DNA of 64,000 nt from Amphiura filiformis (lineage: Eukaryota > Echinodermata > Ophiuroidea > Amphilepidida > Amphiuridae): the NCBI RefSeq assembly GCF_039555335.1, contig NC_092631.1, forward strand, positions 2,232,001 to 2,296,000, in the 5' to 3' direction. The position numbers and the translations under genes are program-made. The notes below the pieces were generated by a model. It searched no databases. It was given only the letters and a program-made list of their open reading frames with translations, and had not been told where the DNA came from. Positions 22,761 to 35,439 of the stretch are shown here, one piece after another. The first letter of the stretch is position 1, and each line of letters opens with the position of its first letter.

Positions 22761-25700
22761 TATGTTTGAAGTAGACCCACTATAAATTTCTTTTATCCGG
22801 ATTTTTTTGCACGAATCGACTTGAATTGACTTCCGGTTTATATTTATCGAAGAAATAAAAAGATTCGGGTGGGTCTAACTTTTTGTTACGTTATGCGTTT
22901 TGGAGGTTACACTGTCGAAAAAGCTCTTTTATCCGGATTTTTTCGCATATATGGACATGACTTGACCTCCGGTTGATATTTATCGAAGAAAGAAAAAGAT
23001 TCGAGTGGGTCTAACTTTTTGTTACGTTATGCGTTTTGGAGGATACACTGTCGGAAAACCTCTTTTATCCGGATTTTTTCGCATATATGGACATGACTTG
23101 ACCTCCAGTTGATATTTATCGAAGAAAGAAAAAGATTCGAGTGGGTCTAACTTTTTGTTACGTTATGCGTTTTGGAGGATACACTGTCGGAAAACCTCTT
23201 TTATCCGGATTTTTTCGCATATATGGACATGACTTGACCTCCGGTTGATATTTATCGAAGAAAGAAAAAGATTCGAGTGGGTCTAACTTTTTGTTACGTT
23301 ATGCGTTTTGGAGGTTACACTGTCGGAAAACCTCTTTTATCCGGATATTTTCGCATATATGGACATGACTTGACCTCCGGTTGATATTTATCGAAGAAAG
23401 AAAAAGATTCGAGTGGGTCTAACTTTTTGTTACGTTATGCGTTTTGTAGATTACACTGTCGGAAAACCTCTTTTATCCGGATATTTTCGCATATATGGAC
23501 ATGACTTGACCTCCGGTTGATATTTATCGAAGAAAGAAAAAGATTCGAGTGGGTCTAACTTTTGTTACGTTATGCGTTTTGTAGATTACACTGTCGGAAA
23601 ACCTCTTTTATCCGGATATTTTCGCATATATGGACATGACTTGACCTCCGGTTGATATTTATCGAAGAAAGAAAAAGATTCGAGTGGGTCTAACTTTTTG
23701 TTACGTTATGCGTTTTGGAGGTTACACTCTCGGAAAACCTCTTTTATCCGGATATTTTCGCATATATGGACATGACTTGACCTCCGGTTGATATTTATCG
23801 AAGAAAGAAAAAGATTCGAGTGGGTCTAACTTTTTGTTACGTTATGCATTTTGGAGGTTACACTGTCGGAAAACCTCTTTTATCCTGATATTTTCGCATA
23901 TATGGACATGACTTGACCTCCGGTTGATATTTATCGAAGAAAGAAAAAGATTCGAGTGGGTCTAACTTTTTGTTACGTTATGCGTTTTGGAGGTTACACT
24001 GTCGGAAAACCTCTTTTATCCGGATATTTTCGCATATATGGACATGACTTGACCTCCGGTTGATATTTATCGAAGAAAGAAAAAGATTCGAGTGGGTCTA
24101 ACTTTTTGTTACGTTATGCGTTTTGTAGGTTACACTGTCGGAAAACCTCTTTTATCCGGATATTTTCGCATATATGGACATGACTTGACCTCCGGTTAAT
24201 ATTTATTGAAGAAAGAAAAAGATTCGAATGGGTCTAACTTTTTGTTACGTTATGCGTTTTGGTGGTTTACATGTCGAAAATGTTCCTTTATCCGGATTTT
24301 TTTTCATGAATCGACTTGATTTGACCTCCAATGATTATCAATGGAATAAGAAAAGCAATTTCCAGGCGTTTTGGAACACTTTGGAGCAAAAATAAAATTT
24401 TGTTACGTTATGCGTCAGTCATGCTAAAAGTTGTCCCTTTTGTATGTGTTTTTAGTATCGACTTGATTTGACCTCCAATGATTATCAATGGAATAAGAAA
24501 AGCAATTTCAGGCGTTTTGGAACACTTTGGAGCAAAAATAAAATTTTGTTACGTTATGCGTCAGTCATGCTAAAAGATGTCCCTTTTTGTATGTGTTTTT
24601 AGTACTCCGACGCATAACGTAACAAACTTGTTTTTTCGAGTTTTGAGCTCTATAAATTTCTTTTATCCGGATATTTTTGCATGAATCGACTTGACTTGAC
24701 CTCCCGTTCCTAATTATCGAAGAAAAAAAAAGTTTGGAGTGGGTCTAATTTTTTGTTACTTTATGCGTTCTGGAGGTTACACTGTCGGAAAACCTCTTTT
24801 ATCCGGATATTTTCGCATATATGGACATGACTTGACCTCCGGTTAATATTTATTGAAGAAAGAAAAAGATTCGAATGGGTCTAACTTTTTGTTATGTTAT
24901 GCGTTTTGATGGTTTACATGTCGAAAATGTTCCTTTATCCGGATTTTTTTTCATGAATCGACTTGATTTGACCTCCAATGATTATCAATGGAATAAGAAA
25001 AGCAATTTCCAGGCGTTTTGGAACACTTTGGAGCAAAAATAAAATTTTGTTACGTTATGCGTCAGTCATGCTAAAAGTTGTCCCTTTTTGTATGTGTTTT
25101 TAGTATCGACTTGATTTGACCTCCAATGATTATCAATGGAATAAGAAAAGCAATTTCCAGGCGTTTTGGAACACTTTGGAGCAAAAATAAAATTTTGTTA
25201 CGTTATGCGTCAGTCATGCTAAAAGTTGTCCCTTTTGTATGTGTTTTAGTACTCCGACGCATAACGTAACAAACTTGTTTTTTTCGAGTTTTGAGCTCTA
25301 TAAATTTCTTTTATCCGGATATTTTTGCATGAATCGACTTGACTTGACCTCCCGTTCCTAATTATCGAAAAAAAAAAAAGTTTGGAGTGGGTCTAATTTT
25401 TTGTTACTTTATGCGTTCTGGAGGTTACACTGTCGGAAAACCTCCTTTATCCGGATATTTTCGCATATATGGACATGACTTGACCTCCGGTTGATATTTA
25501 TCGAAGAAAGAAAAAGATTCGAGTGGGTCTAACTTTTTGTTACGTTATGCATTTTGGAGGTTACACTGTCGGAAAACCTCTTTTATCCTGATATTTTCGC
25601 ATATATGGACATGACTTGACCTCCGGTTGATATTTATCGAAGAAAGAAAAAGATTCGAGTGGGTCTAACTTTTTGTTACGTTATGCGTTTTGTAGGTTAC

Positions 25701-26260
25701 ACTGTCGGAAAACCTCTTTTATCCGGATATTTTCGCATATATGGACATGACTTGACCTCCGGTTGATATTTATCGAAGAAAGAAAAAGATTCGAGTGGGT
25801 CTAACTTTTTGTTACGTTATGCGTTTTGTAGGTTACACTGTCGGAAAACCTCTTTTATCCGGATATTTTCGCATATATGGACATGACTTGACCTCCGGTT
25901 GATATTTATCGAAGAAAGAAAAAGATTTGAGTGGGTCTAACTTTTTGTTACGTTATGCGTTTTGGAGGTTACACTGTCGGAAAAGCTCTTTTATCCGGAT
26001 TTTTTTGCATGAATCGACTTGACTTGACCTCCGTTCCTAATTATCGAAGAAAAAAAAAGTTTGGAACGGGTCTAAGTTTTTGTTACGTTATGCGTTCTGG
26101 AGGTTACACTGTCGGAAAAGCTCTTTAATCCGGATTTTTTTGCATGAATCGACTTGACTTGACCTCCCGTTCCTAATTATCGAAGAAAAAAAAAGTTTGG
26201 AACGGGTCTAAGTTTTTGTTACGTTATGCGTTCTGGAGGTTACACTCTCAAAAAATCTCT
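22760..26260. repeat. 136-bp satellite array, left arm
   Basis: About 25 head-to-tail units, each containing 'ttttatccggat', 'gacatgacttgacctccgg', 'cgaagaaagaaaaagattcg' and 'ttgttacgttatgcg'. The period measured between 23046 and 23182 is 136 bp. Variant units with 'gattatcaatggaataag' form a higher-order repeat of about 649 bp (compare 24262 and 24911). The mirrored array lies at 35440-39690. Confidence 0.92.
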
Positions 26261-29200
26261 TTCAGTCGGATTTTTTGCAAACATCGACTTGGATTTGATC
26301 TCCGATCATTATTTATGAAAGACAAAAGCAATTTCTAGAGGTTTTGGACCACTTTGATGCCCACCTGAAGAGCGCCACCATAATTTATGAGCTTGCACGT
26401 TTGCTTCCTTAATACCAAATCTGCACGCGGATTTGTTTCGAGCGCCCATTCTTCGTTCCAGATCATGCACCATTTGGTGATATTCTGAACATTTATCAGT
26501 TGCATATCTTTTAATTTAGGCCCTAATTATAATTAACAGTCGTGGCTATTCATCTTGCTCCAAAGCGACACCCACTTGTTTGCAGTAGGCCTACGGACCT
26601 ATGTTTTACCGGAACTATCAGGGGTTACACCAAATGCGGAAGAAAATAGTAGTGTGCCGGCTCTAATGGCACATGTCGTCGCCTTATCAGGCGGTATAGT
26701 TCACGCGACACGTGACGTACGAGGATGGCGAAAATACAAGGCCGACAGCCCCATTCAAAATAGACGGTTACAAATTGAAAAACAACATAGGCCTACTTAC
26801 AGTGGGGTACTTTGTCGAACCTCAGGGGGTTTGAGAATAACATATTAAATTTTGCTTTGACACCACATAACACATTTAGAATTGTTTGTGAAGGTTTTAT
26901 GTTTACGTGTTTATCCAATGGTGACGTCAAAAATGGCGATATCGCATCCGCCACCACCTGGCCATATATAGTTTAGTTGGAAAAAGTGACTACCGTGCGG
27001 TGCACACGCAGTAATCAACTTCTAATCGACGTCTGTAGATCAGAAAAAAATGCGTAGAAAACGATATGCTATTTGAAAATTTAAAAAAAAATGTCTATAG
27101 GGTCAACAGGGGTCAAATTTGATACAACAGGGCTTAAATTTCAAAATTTCTCAGGTTTCGTCAAAAAATACGCCAAAGAAGCCTATTCTTCTGATCATAA
27201 TGATTCTGCACGAAGGCCCCCTTCTTCCACTAAACTAATAGGCCTAGGGCTTAACAAGATTTGCAACTTGGTGATGTGAGTTCTTAAGGGGGATGTCATT
27301 TTCTTTGAAATTGGGCGGGGGGGGGCTTGTAAAACCCTACGAATGAGGACTTTTTTGTGTGCTTTCCCTACTAATTGGGGACTTTGCGCAAAGCAGGGAC
27401 GTCCCCAGTTGTAAAACAGGCTAGGGCTCCCCTAAATAGCATTACTCCAACTGGGTACTTTTTAGGTGTAGGGTGAGGTTCCCGGTTGTACTAAACTTGA
27501 GAACACACAGGTCCCCGATTAGTAGGAGTTTGGCACATAAAAGTCCCCGGTCGACACACAACTCATAAAAAAAAGTCCCCAGTTGTTAAAAAAAGTCCCC
27601 AGTCGGCACACATTACAAGTAGGGGTGGTCATGAATTTACTGGGGATCATAGCGTTTGTAGGCCTATACCAAAAATATTCAGTATTACAAATCAAAAATT
27701 GCGGGGGGGTGTATAAAATTATTAAGGGCTTGTGACACAAAATTTTAGCGCGTTATGCGAGCATTCTTTTAACTTAAAATAAAAATGTAGAGTTATACTC
27801 GTATACCGCAACATTTGTACACATACAATGAAAATGTTAGCATGCACCGCACCCTTTCTTTGCACTTACAATCAAAGTTTTTCCACGCTTCGCGCTAGTC
27901 CAACGAATGTCAGTGCCGGCGACAAGGGGGTTAAGGGGGTGTGTTACCCCCGGGCCACGGTATCTTTTCTTTACTTTTTACGGGCCCACTACGGTCTCTT
28001 TCGGTTACGGTTTTCTTTGCTTTTACTGGTTCATTACAGGGTATGTTTTCTTTGCTCTTTTACGGCCCATAAAAAGCAAACGAAAGTAGCGGGCCTGTAA
28101 AAACAAGTATAATAAAAAGAAACGTGAATTAACAATACAAGCTAGCCTTTGACATACAATTTCTAAAACTATTTCACATGATTATTATGTTACTGTCTGC
28201 TTTTGCCACAATGATGATCATCCTCGATATAATGAAGACTTCGAGAAATCAGGGAATGCAGCTTAATCGTGGGAACACAAATTGAAGATTTCCGCGCGCT
28301 TCGCGCGCATTTTGCCCTCCAACGTTCATTGTTATTAATTTTGATTATTCAACTTAAAATTGACAATTTTTCCAATAACTTCAATCTGGTAGCAAAAGCC
28401 GGTATTTTCGAATTGCAAATTTTGGCGCGATTCGCGCGCATTTGTCCAATTCAACGGTTCAAACTTGATCATTTTAGCTTCAACTTGATATTAAATTGGC
28501 ACATTTTCTGCACTTTGCGCGGAAGTTGTTCAGAGTCTATGTTCAGAGAAACTTAATCTTAATATGTCACTTTCAAATTTCAAATTTGTGCGCGCTTCAA
28601 CTTTGAACATAATGTTCAAGCATTTTACACCAATCCCCCGTCCCCATGTCACCAAGAAATTTACGCCCTGTTGCCCCCCCCCCACACACACACACACACC
28701 CCTACACCCATGAAGTCATACACCCTCACCATCATCACTCGGATCAAAGGGGCCCGTGCGTTGATTTTACCCCCGTGCCCGTAATGGCTCTCGGCGGCAC
28801 TGCCTGAACGATAATGGATTGAGCCTGTCTGGCGGATCGCGGAAGGGGGGAGTCACAAAAATTTTCATCCAGATTTAGGGGGTCAAAAAAAAAAATTAAG
28901 CCAGTGATAGGGGGGTCATACAAATTGACTCTTGTCACCGATATATTCATGACTTCCTTTCCAAAAAAGGACATCCCCCCTATCGATGCGTGACATCCCC
29001 TATCAGTAAGGCCTACATACTCGTACATATACGGTAAGGGCCTACGATTATAAACGGCAACTGAGTTCCATTATATATGCACGCTTCATATGCATCATGT
29101 GTCAATAGTCCTTTTTTGAGGCAAACTATAGGCCTACACAAATAAAAAATGAATTCCATTTGTTAAGCAGCTTACACCCCCTTTTTTGGACCGGACGTAA

Positions 29201-29471
29201 CTTACACCCAATCTCCCAATTTTACATCAACAAATTTACCGGCAAATTTAATGTTTTTGCAGACTTTTGCCCAGAAAGTTATTTTTCCCTCCTCAATGAC
29301 ATCTAATTTTCAGTGGTCCCACACTGACTCACTCCCATTTTCTTTGGAGTCCACGCTAAATGCTCCCTCCCCCTTTTTCGGAAAAAATTCCTATACCGAT
29401 AGTCTCCTGGGGCGAGTTTCTCGAGTATTTGCTAAGCAGTTGGCTAGTCTATCCTCAAGGCTAACAAGGTC
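26260..29471. other. Core of inner element, left part; no gene recognised
   Basis: Contents seen: diverged short repeats around 'agtccccagttgt' and 'ggggactttt' (27330-27620), CG-rich degenerate repeats with 'cttcgcgcgcatttt' (28280-28620), and a C-run with (CA)n at 28672-28700. The reading frame at 26555-26848 (97 codons) has no recognisable domain, signal peptide or codon signature. I make no gene call. Confidence 0.4.
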
Positions 29472-29479
29472 GTAAGACC

Positions 29480-29924
29480 CCCGGGGGGCACTCCAACTTT
29501 GGAGGTGACGCGTATGTAGGGCTGTTAAGACCTCCTTTTTCAGCATCGCTGTCACCCAAAGACCCAATATTTTTTACGAACACATGCTCTGTCACCCGAA
29601 GACCCCCTATTTTTCAATTTGATCTGTCACCCAAAGACCCTTACAAGTTCAATTTGAACAGCAACTTTCATTTATCACTGATTTTGTTACTTATTTTGAA
29701 AAAACAATGAAATTTGAAGCCATTTAGGACTAGAAATTCGATTTTCCGAGGTTTTTGCGGCGCTGTTTCGGCTCTCACCCAAAGATTCCATTTAAAAAAA
29801 GGTCATGTTCTCACCCAATGATCCCATGTTTTTTTAATTTTGCTCTCACCGAATGCCCCTTAGTGCGAGAGTGTCAGCCCTACACCTATATCCATTTCAT
29901 ATTGAAGTGCCCCCCCCCCCTGGG
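29480..29924. mobile_element. hAT-type MITE, 8-bp target duplication GTAAGACC
   Basis: G/C-run ends (CCCGGGGGGCACTCCAA and its imperfect inverse) and 'gtagggctg' are mirrored on both sides, flanked by GTAAGACC at 29472-29479 and 29925-29932. The interior has several copies of 'ctgtcacccaaagaccc' spaced by tens of bases. Its ends resemble those of the 1171-bp insertion in R9. There is no coding capacity. Confidence 0.7.
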
Positions 29925-30639
29925 GTAAGACCAGGCTTAACTGCAAACACGTTTCCCGAAGCACGGCTACCATAGCCTCGAGTCTTAGTTAGCCGTGGGT
30001 ACAGGCTTGTATGATAAGCACAGGCTTCGCTAAAAATACTCAGCATTGATTTGGTAATACTTTCAGGCATATGTTTCCATAGGCCTACACCATGAAACTG
30101 AAAATAAAAACACAGTTCGCATTGAGACTTTCGCGTTACTTAATATTGGAAACATTTTTTTAGCCTAACAGGTATATCGCGAAAAAAATGTGCTTCTTTA
30201 GTCTTTAGATTCCTCATTACAAAAAGTGCACGAAAATAATCAACAATAATTAATATAATAGAGGTTTCGACTTCATTTTAAGCTCCATAATAAAAAAAAA
30301 AGTCATTATTATTCTTTACAACTGACTCAATTCCAAAAAAAACAAACAAACAAACAAAAAAAAAAAAAACAGCAACAGAAAATCAACTATAGGTCTGCTG
30401 TATAAAATATTATTCTGGTGCGTATTAATTGCAATGAATATTATTTATAGAAGCCAATAACAAGTACAATTTGCAAACGATTTACAGTAATTACTTGATC
30501 CTGATTCATTTGCTTTTTCTTAATATGACGGATTTAAACACCACGGTACATCTTTTTCGGGAATATAATAAAATCCAGAATAGGCCTACCCCAACAGTAT
30601 AACCTCCAAGTTAAAATAATGCCATGATTGATCGTATAT

Positions 30640-32000
30640 TGAATGGCATTGGTTACATATAAGCACTACGGCAACGTTACACACAGTGAGTGAATTGGGG
30701 CGAACTAGTCGTGATGCGAAATTTGTGTTGGACGAACCTATCTGGGGCGAATGAGTTTCGGGGTAAAACGTCTCGAATTCAAAAATATAGGAGAGCACGC
30801 CATTCCCTGACTGGTAGTATTTTTTTAAATATCTAATGTCTACGGTGAGTCGGTGACTGATATGTGACTTTTTTTTCAGACTCATAAAAAATAAATAATT
30901 AATGCAAATAAAGTCATAATTATTCGGGAATTAAACGTTTCATTCACGAATCAAACGTTTTATTCGCGAATTAACCGTTTTATTTGTGAATTAAATGTTT
31001 TATTCGCGAATTAAATGTTTTATTCGCGAATTAAATGTTTTATTCGCGAATTAAATGTTTTATTCGCGAATTAAATGTTTTATTCATGAATTAAATGTTT
31101 TATTCGTGAATTAGAATGATTTTATTCGCGAATAAAATATTAAATTCCTGAATTAAATATTAAATTCAGTCGCGAATTGAATGATTAAATTCGCGAATTG
31201 AATTATTAAATTTTCTTACAGATTAATTCGTTAAGCAAAGATATGGTGAATTTGTGTGCCAGAACGAAATTACAACACATTGTCTATGGAGCAGTCTAAT
31301 ACACATATTCATATGTAACTCGCGAATTAGTCTGGTTTTTTTTATCTCCGTCTTTCATTATAAAAACCCCATCAATGCAAGTATTGATGAGAGCCATTAA
31401 ACATTTTAATATATGTTATCCATGTTCTATAAGCTGCATGTCCTATCAACGACTGCTATACCTTGTTTAGGACATTCTAAAGAAGTATCTGCATGTGCAA
31501 CCATGACTGTTTCAAAATAGCCCGCCAAAGTCATGCAGGTAACGCCGAGGTCGTGCATTGAATTAGTTTGAATGAGGAATACTACGGGAACCAGTGCCTT
31601 TTGTTAGATGTCACACATGAGTGAAGTGGATAACCTCTATTCGTCACTTATAGCTAATATCATTTATTTTTTATTTTTGATATATCTAAAAAAAATTAAA
31701 TATGTCACATATCAGCCACCGTAAATGTCAATTAGTATGATCGAGCATATATATTTCGAGACGTTTCACCCCATAACATATTCGCCCTACTACCGGTCAG
31801 GGGATGGAATGCTCTCTTATATTTTCATGTTCCTCTTATCATTTTTGGAAGACTTTTGTGTTCATGCTTTTTGATTTATTCCGTCCCTTTTTAAAAGTTT
31901 GTGTTTTCATGTTTATATCATTAAAGTGTCTTTTATATTATAGTATTTTTTGGGGCGAAGTGGTATTGAAGTGAAACGTCTTGAATTTATTCCAATTCCA
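30640..32000. repeat. Scattered repeats with 'gggcgaa...aaacgtctcgaa' motif
   Basis: The motif and neighbouring 'cc.tgactggtag' or 'ctaccggtcagg' occur at about 30700-30860 on one strand and about 31695-31840 on the other, with a third partial copy at 31950-31990. This suggests a diverged inverted pair surrounding the 20-bp tandem repeat. A further piece of the dispersed repeat seen near 20340-20500 lies at 31255-31400. Confidence 0.4.
30923..31215. repeat. 20-bp tandem repeat with palindromic TTCGCGAA
   Basis: About ten units of 'ttattcgcgaattaaatgtt', regular at 20 bp in 31001-31100 and more diverged on both sides. Each unit contains the palindrome ATTCGCGAAT. Confidence 0.9.
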
Positions 32001-33145
32001 TTCTATAGCTACAATTCCCAGGGCCGTGTGAACATTTTTCACGATTTCGTCGGAAATATATCGATTTGGAGCATCAAATTTCAGGATGGTAATGAGAAAT
32101 TTACTATCTAGTATGTGATATCAGCAATGAGAAAAATCGTTGGTGAGGGTGAGGCTGTCGATTGCGTCATGGACCTTTAACAAAATTCAAGTGATATACT
32201 TCAGAAAGTACAAAAGTTGCTGTGACAGCTATCTTTAAGGGATGTGGCTATAGGAACAAAGACCAAACAAACATATTCTTGTTTACGCCGTAATATTGTA
32301 GTATTTCAACCATTTTACAACTTCAGCTGTGTAACTTGCAAAAATTCCCGCTAAAAAGTGGTTCTTTGAATTTTTTAAAATACATTAAAAATCGCATTGG
32401 ACTTTTCGTACTGATTATACTATAATGATTACCTGCCTATAATGTTCTGATCACACTATAGACTGGGATTATATGTGACCCCATTGCCAGGCAATTTGTT
32501 CCTATTGTTCCTTGTCTGGAAAAATTCAGGGACTGTGCTTTTAAATAACCCGCCAGAACACAATAAGGCCATTGACCTGTGTAGTGGTCATACGTTGTTC
32601 ATTCGACCATAAAGATTTCTAGTCCCTCAGCAACTCATTAAAAATGCGTTGCATCAGGTCAGGGATTCTATTATAATAATTCTAATCCTTTCTTTGAGGT
32701 GAATAGATAAAAGAGAGTTCTTGAAAAACAGGTGTGATGTTGTAGATAATATATTATCATCAAAGTTGCTGGCATATAGGACATTTCGTGGAAGTGGCGC
32801 TTATTATATATTTCTTGTAAACACAATCTAATGTGGTACTCGCTACATGGAGAAGGTCGGTCTGCAAATGTCATGCATGAAGCTATATAGTAGAGATATT
32901 ATAGCTTCATGTTCAGTGTAAATCAATTAAAATACTATAGCTGGATATCAAAAATCGTGATGCATTCCTTCTTGTTATGGACGATATTAATTTTGATATT
33001 ATTGTGACAAAATCCATTCCCTTCTCAATTGATTAGGCTCCAGTCTTAGGCTTTCTTTTCTAAAAATAAATCCTAGGGCCTAAAGGCAATTAAATATGGG
33101 CTAAACCCATATTCGGTATGCGGAAAGTTTTCATAGTCATCTATT
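32000..33145. other. Core of inner element; nothing recognised
   Basis: AT-rich DNA without a convincing reading frame, RNA gene or complete element. Confidence 0.4.
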
Positions 33146-33153
33146 ACCTATAC

Positions 33154-33465
33154 CAGGGGTCCGCAAATAGCGTGGCTTCCCGAGTGGCGCGAGGCGCCGT
33201 TTAGATTTAAAATAAATAAATAAATAAATAAATAAATTCCCATGTTCTCCGTGTAAAGACAGGCTAAAATAGTGCAAAATATTGCACCAAATGGCGTCAT
33301 TTGCACCTCAACTTAAAAAACAAAACGATAACTTCACAGGGGGGCACCCCTCTGCCTCCCCCGGCCGTGCTAAAGCACCGCGAAAGCTGCTTCGCAGCCA
33401 TTGAGTGNCNCTTTTCAGTCTTTTATTTCATGTGGCGCTTCAACAAACCTATTTGAGGAAGCCTG
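33154..33465. mobile_element. hAT-type MITE, 8-bp target duplication ACCTATAC
   Basis: The ends CAGGGGTCCGCAAATAG and the inverse of CAGGCTTCCTCAAATAG fit the hAT pattern, flanked by ACCTATAC at 33146-33153 and 33466-33473. It contains an (AAAT)n run and two ambiguous bases at 33408 and 33410, the only Ns in the window. The right target duplication overlaps the left end of the next element. No coding capacity is visible. Confidence 0.8.
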
Positions 33466-33470
33466 ACCTA

Positions 33471-33795
33471 TACCAGTTTTCACCCCGATGTGGCAGTGAC
33501 GTCAACACGTTGAAGCAGCTGTTTCGCTCGCGCATCTATGCGGCGTCTTTAAGCGTGTGCGAGTGTACATCAGCGCTTTGATCGAACGCTAGGGAGTGCA
33601 CGGTAATGAAATTCATACAGTGCTGATGTCACTGCCATATCAGTAGCCTGAATCCTTCTGGCCTCTAATGACGGCGTCTTTTATTTACCCACAATCCGTC
33701 ACGTTGCCTTATTCACCAACAGCACAACCCGATGACCGTGCGTAGTTGTTGAAAAACTGAAGGATCCAGTCTACCACATCAGGGTGAAAATGGTA
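33471..33795. mobile_element. TA-site MITE
   Basis: Inverted ends TACCA.TTTTCACCC.GATGTGG are flanked by TA on both sides; 325 bp with a CG-rich interior. The hAT MITE to its left inserted at its very end. No reading frame of note. Confidence 0.7.
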
Positions 33796-33797
33796 TA

Positions 33798-34906
33798 GCT
33801 TATCGCAAACCAGCCAAATTTGTATATGTTTGAATAGCTATAGAATACCCGTGAATATAGTGTCAGAAACTCTCACACATCTTGGGATAACCTTGTCATT
33901 AATGTGAGACTGAAAGCAACGCCATTTTGGGGATATATTTGAACATCGCGAGGGAAAACATTGCGGTAAAAGTAAGTTAATCATGAAAATCGTTTAATTC
34001 TAATAATATCAACCAGTAACGGACACTTAGCCAAGACTATGTGAGAAGTTTGGGGTATGTAAAGCATTTTCTTGTTATAAAAAACAAGGAAACAGCAGTC
34101 CAAAATTAAACAACTCGATATTTAAAGAAAGTACATTTTGAGAAGGCCTACGCTGGTTCTTTTAATTCTAGTTCAAAATCTGTTCATCACCTGCAGTCCG
34201 ATTTGGTATCTATGGTTTCATAAAAGTATTGGGAACTCTTTTTATGATATTTTGGTTTAAAAAACGATACTGTTAAAAATATCGGTATTTATGCCAGCGA
34301 CATTTCTATTACGTAAAATGCATTGAAAATTGTCGGCTAAAAAGTGCATAAATTAAAATCGCGAACAGTAATAGAAACAACAACTATCTACATTCCAAGC
34401 GGAAACGCTTTTTCAAAAACATACCACCTTTTTCGGGCAATCGCTGAAACCGAAATATGAAATTCTAGGCCATCTGTAAAAAAAAGTGCGTGAGCAGAAA
34501 TGACCATGAACTTGGGTCACCGAAATAAGTGTTTATATTGGTGTCAGGCCTTTCATAGTGATACAACAATTAGCCCCCAATAATGGCTTTCATTTGAACC
34601 GTTATTTGTTAAACTGCGATTTTTACTTTTTGAGAAATCAATGAATGTATCAAAAAACTTTTCGAAAGTCGATTAAAAATGGCCTAACCCGTTAATGCAT
34701 ATACTAACAGCCTACTGTGCTACAATAATTGCCTATTAGTCATTTTTTGTAATTTTGAAAACAAAGTACAAAATATGGTTCAAGCATGCATTTTATTTAT
34801 TCATCAATCTTTGAACAAGAACAAATGATAATTGACTTATTATCGTAATAGGTAGACCTCTTTTCTTTGCTTCGGGCCCCATGGGCCCCATAGCATGGCT
34901 GACGCA
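33798..34906. other. Core of inner element; nothing recognised
   Basis: AT-rich DNA with no supported gene or complete element. Confidence 0.35.
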
Positions 34907-35420
34907 TAAGGCTGAGTTCACATAGAAGTATACGGTATACGGTATTCGCTATACAAAATACGCTCATTCGATCAGGCTGAGTTCATATAGGAGTATACTA
35001 TGTGAACTCAGCCTGGTCAAATGAGCGTATTTCGTATAGCTAATAGCGAGTATACATTTGTAGGTCAGTTTACCAATTTTCTTCGTCTAATCAAATGCTT
35101 GTAACTTTACTTCTGGAGGTCACATTGCATTGAATGAGGTGTCATAATGTGCAGAATTAGATAGTGCATCTAGGGTAGGCCTACCTGCAGGTAATATGGG
35201 ACCATTAAGGACGTTTAGCTTATTTGCATAAAAACTAAAGAAGATATGCCCACAAGAGATTGTTATGATGAACAACCTGTCCTTTAAGATTAATAAAACA
35301 GGCAATGTTACCTTGTTTTTATGTTTGTTTGGACGCTATGACGTCAAAATGACGTCATCGTCAAGTGTCCCATATTACCTGCATACCCGAATAGTATACT
35401 TCTATGTGAACGCAGCCTTA
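34907..35420. mobile_element. MITE with nested palindrome
   Basis: The ends TAAGGCTG.GTTCACATAGAAG are inverted at 34907 and 35420. The left 150 bp (34910-35060) is itself self-complementary ('tgaactcagcctg', 'gagcgtattt.gtata'), as if a second copy or an internal duplication were present. The target duplication is unclear. It abuts the right satellite arm. Confidence 0.6.
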
Positions 35421-35439
35421 CGTAACTAACATTTTTTCC

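Noticed and set aside
22760-26260. Regular repeats considered as a CRISPR array
   Set aside because: Whole 136-bp units are repeated with no unique spacers, no cas genes are present, and the genome is eukaryotic.
26555-26848. 97-codon frame in the core of the inner element
   Set aside because: No domain, membrane segment or signal peptide is recognisable, and the length is within chance for this DNA.
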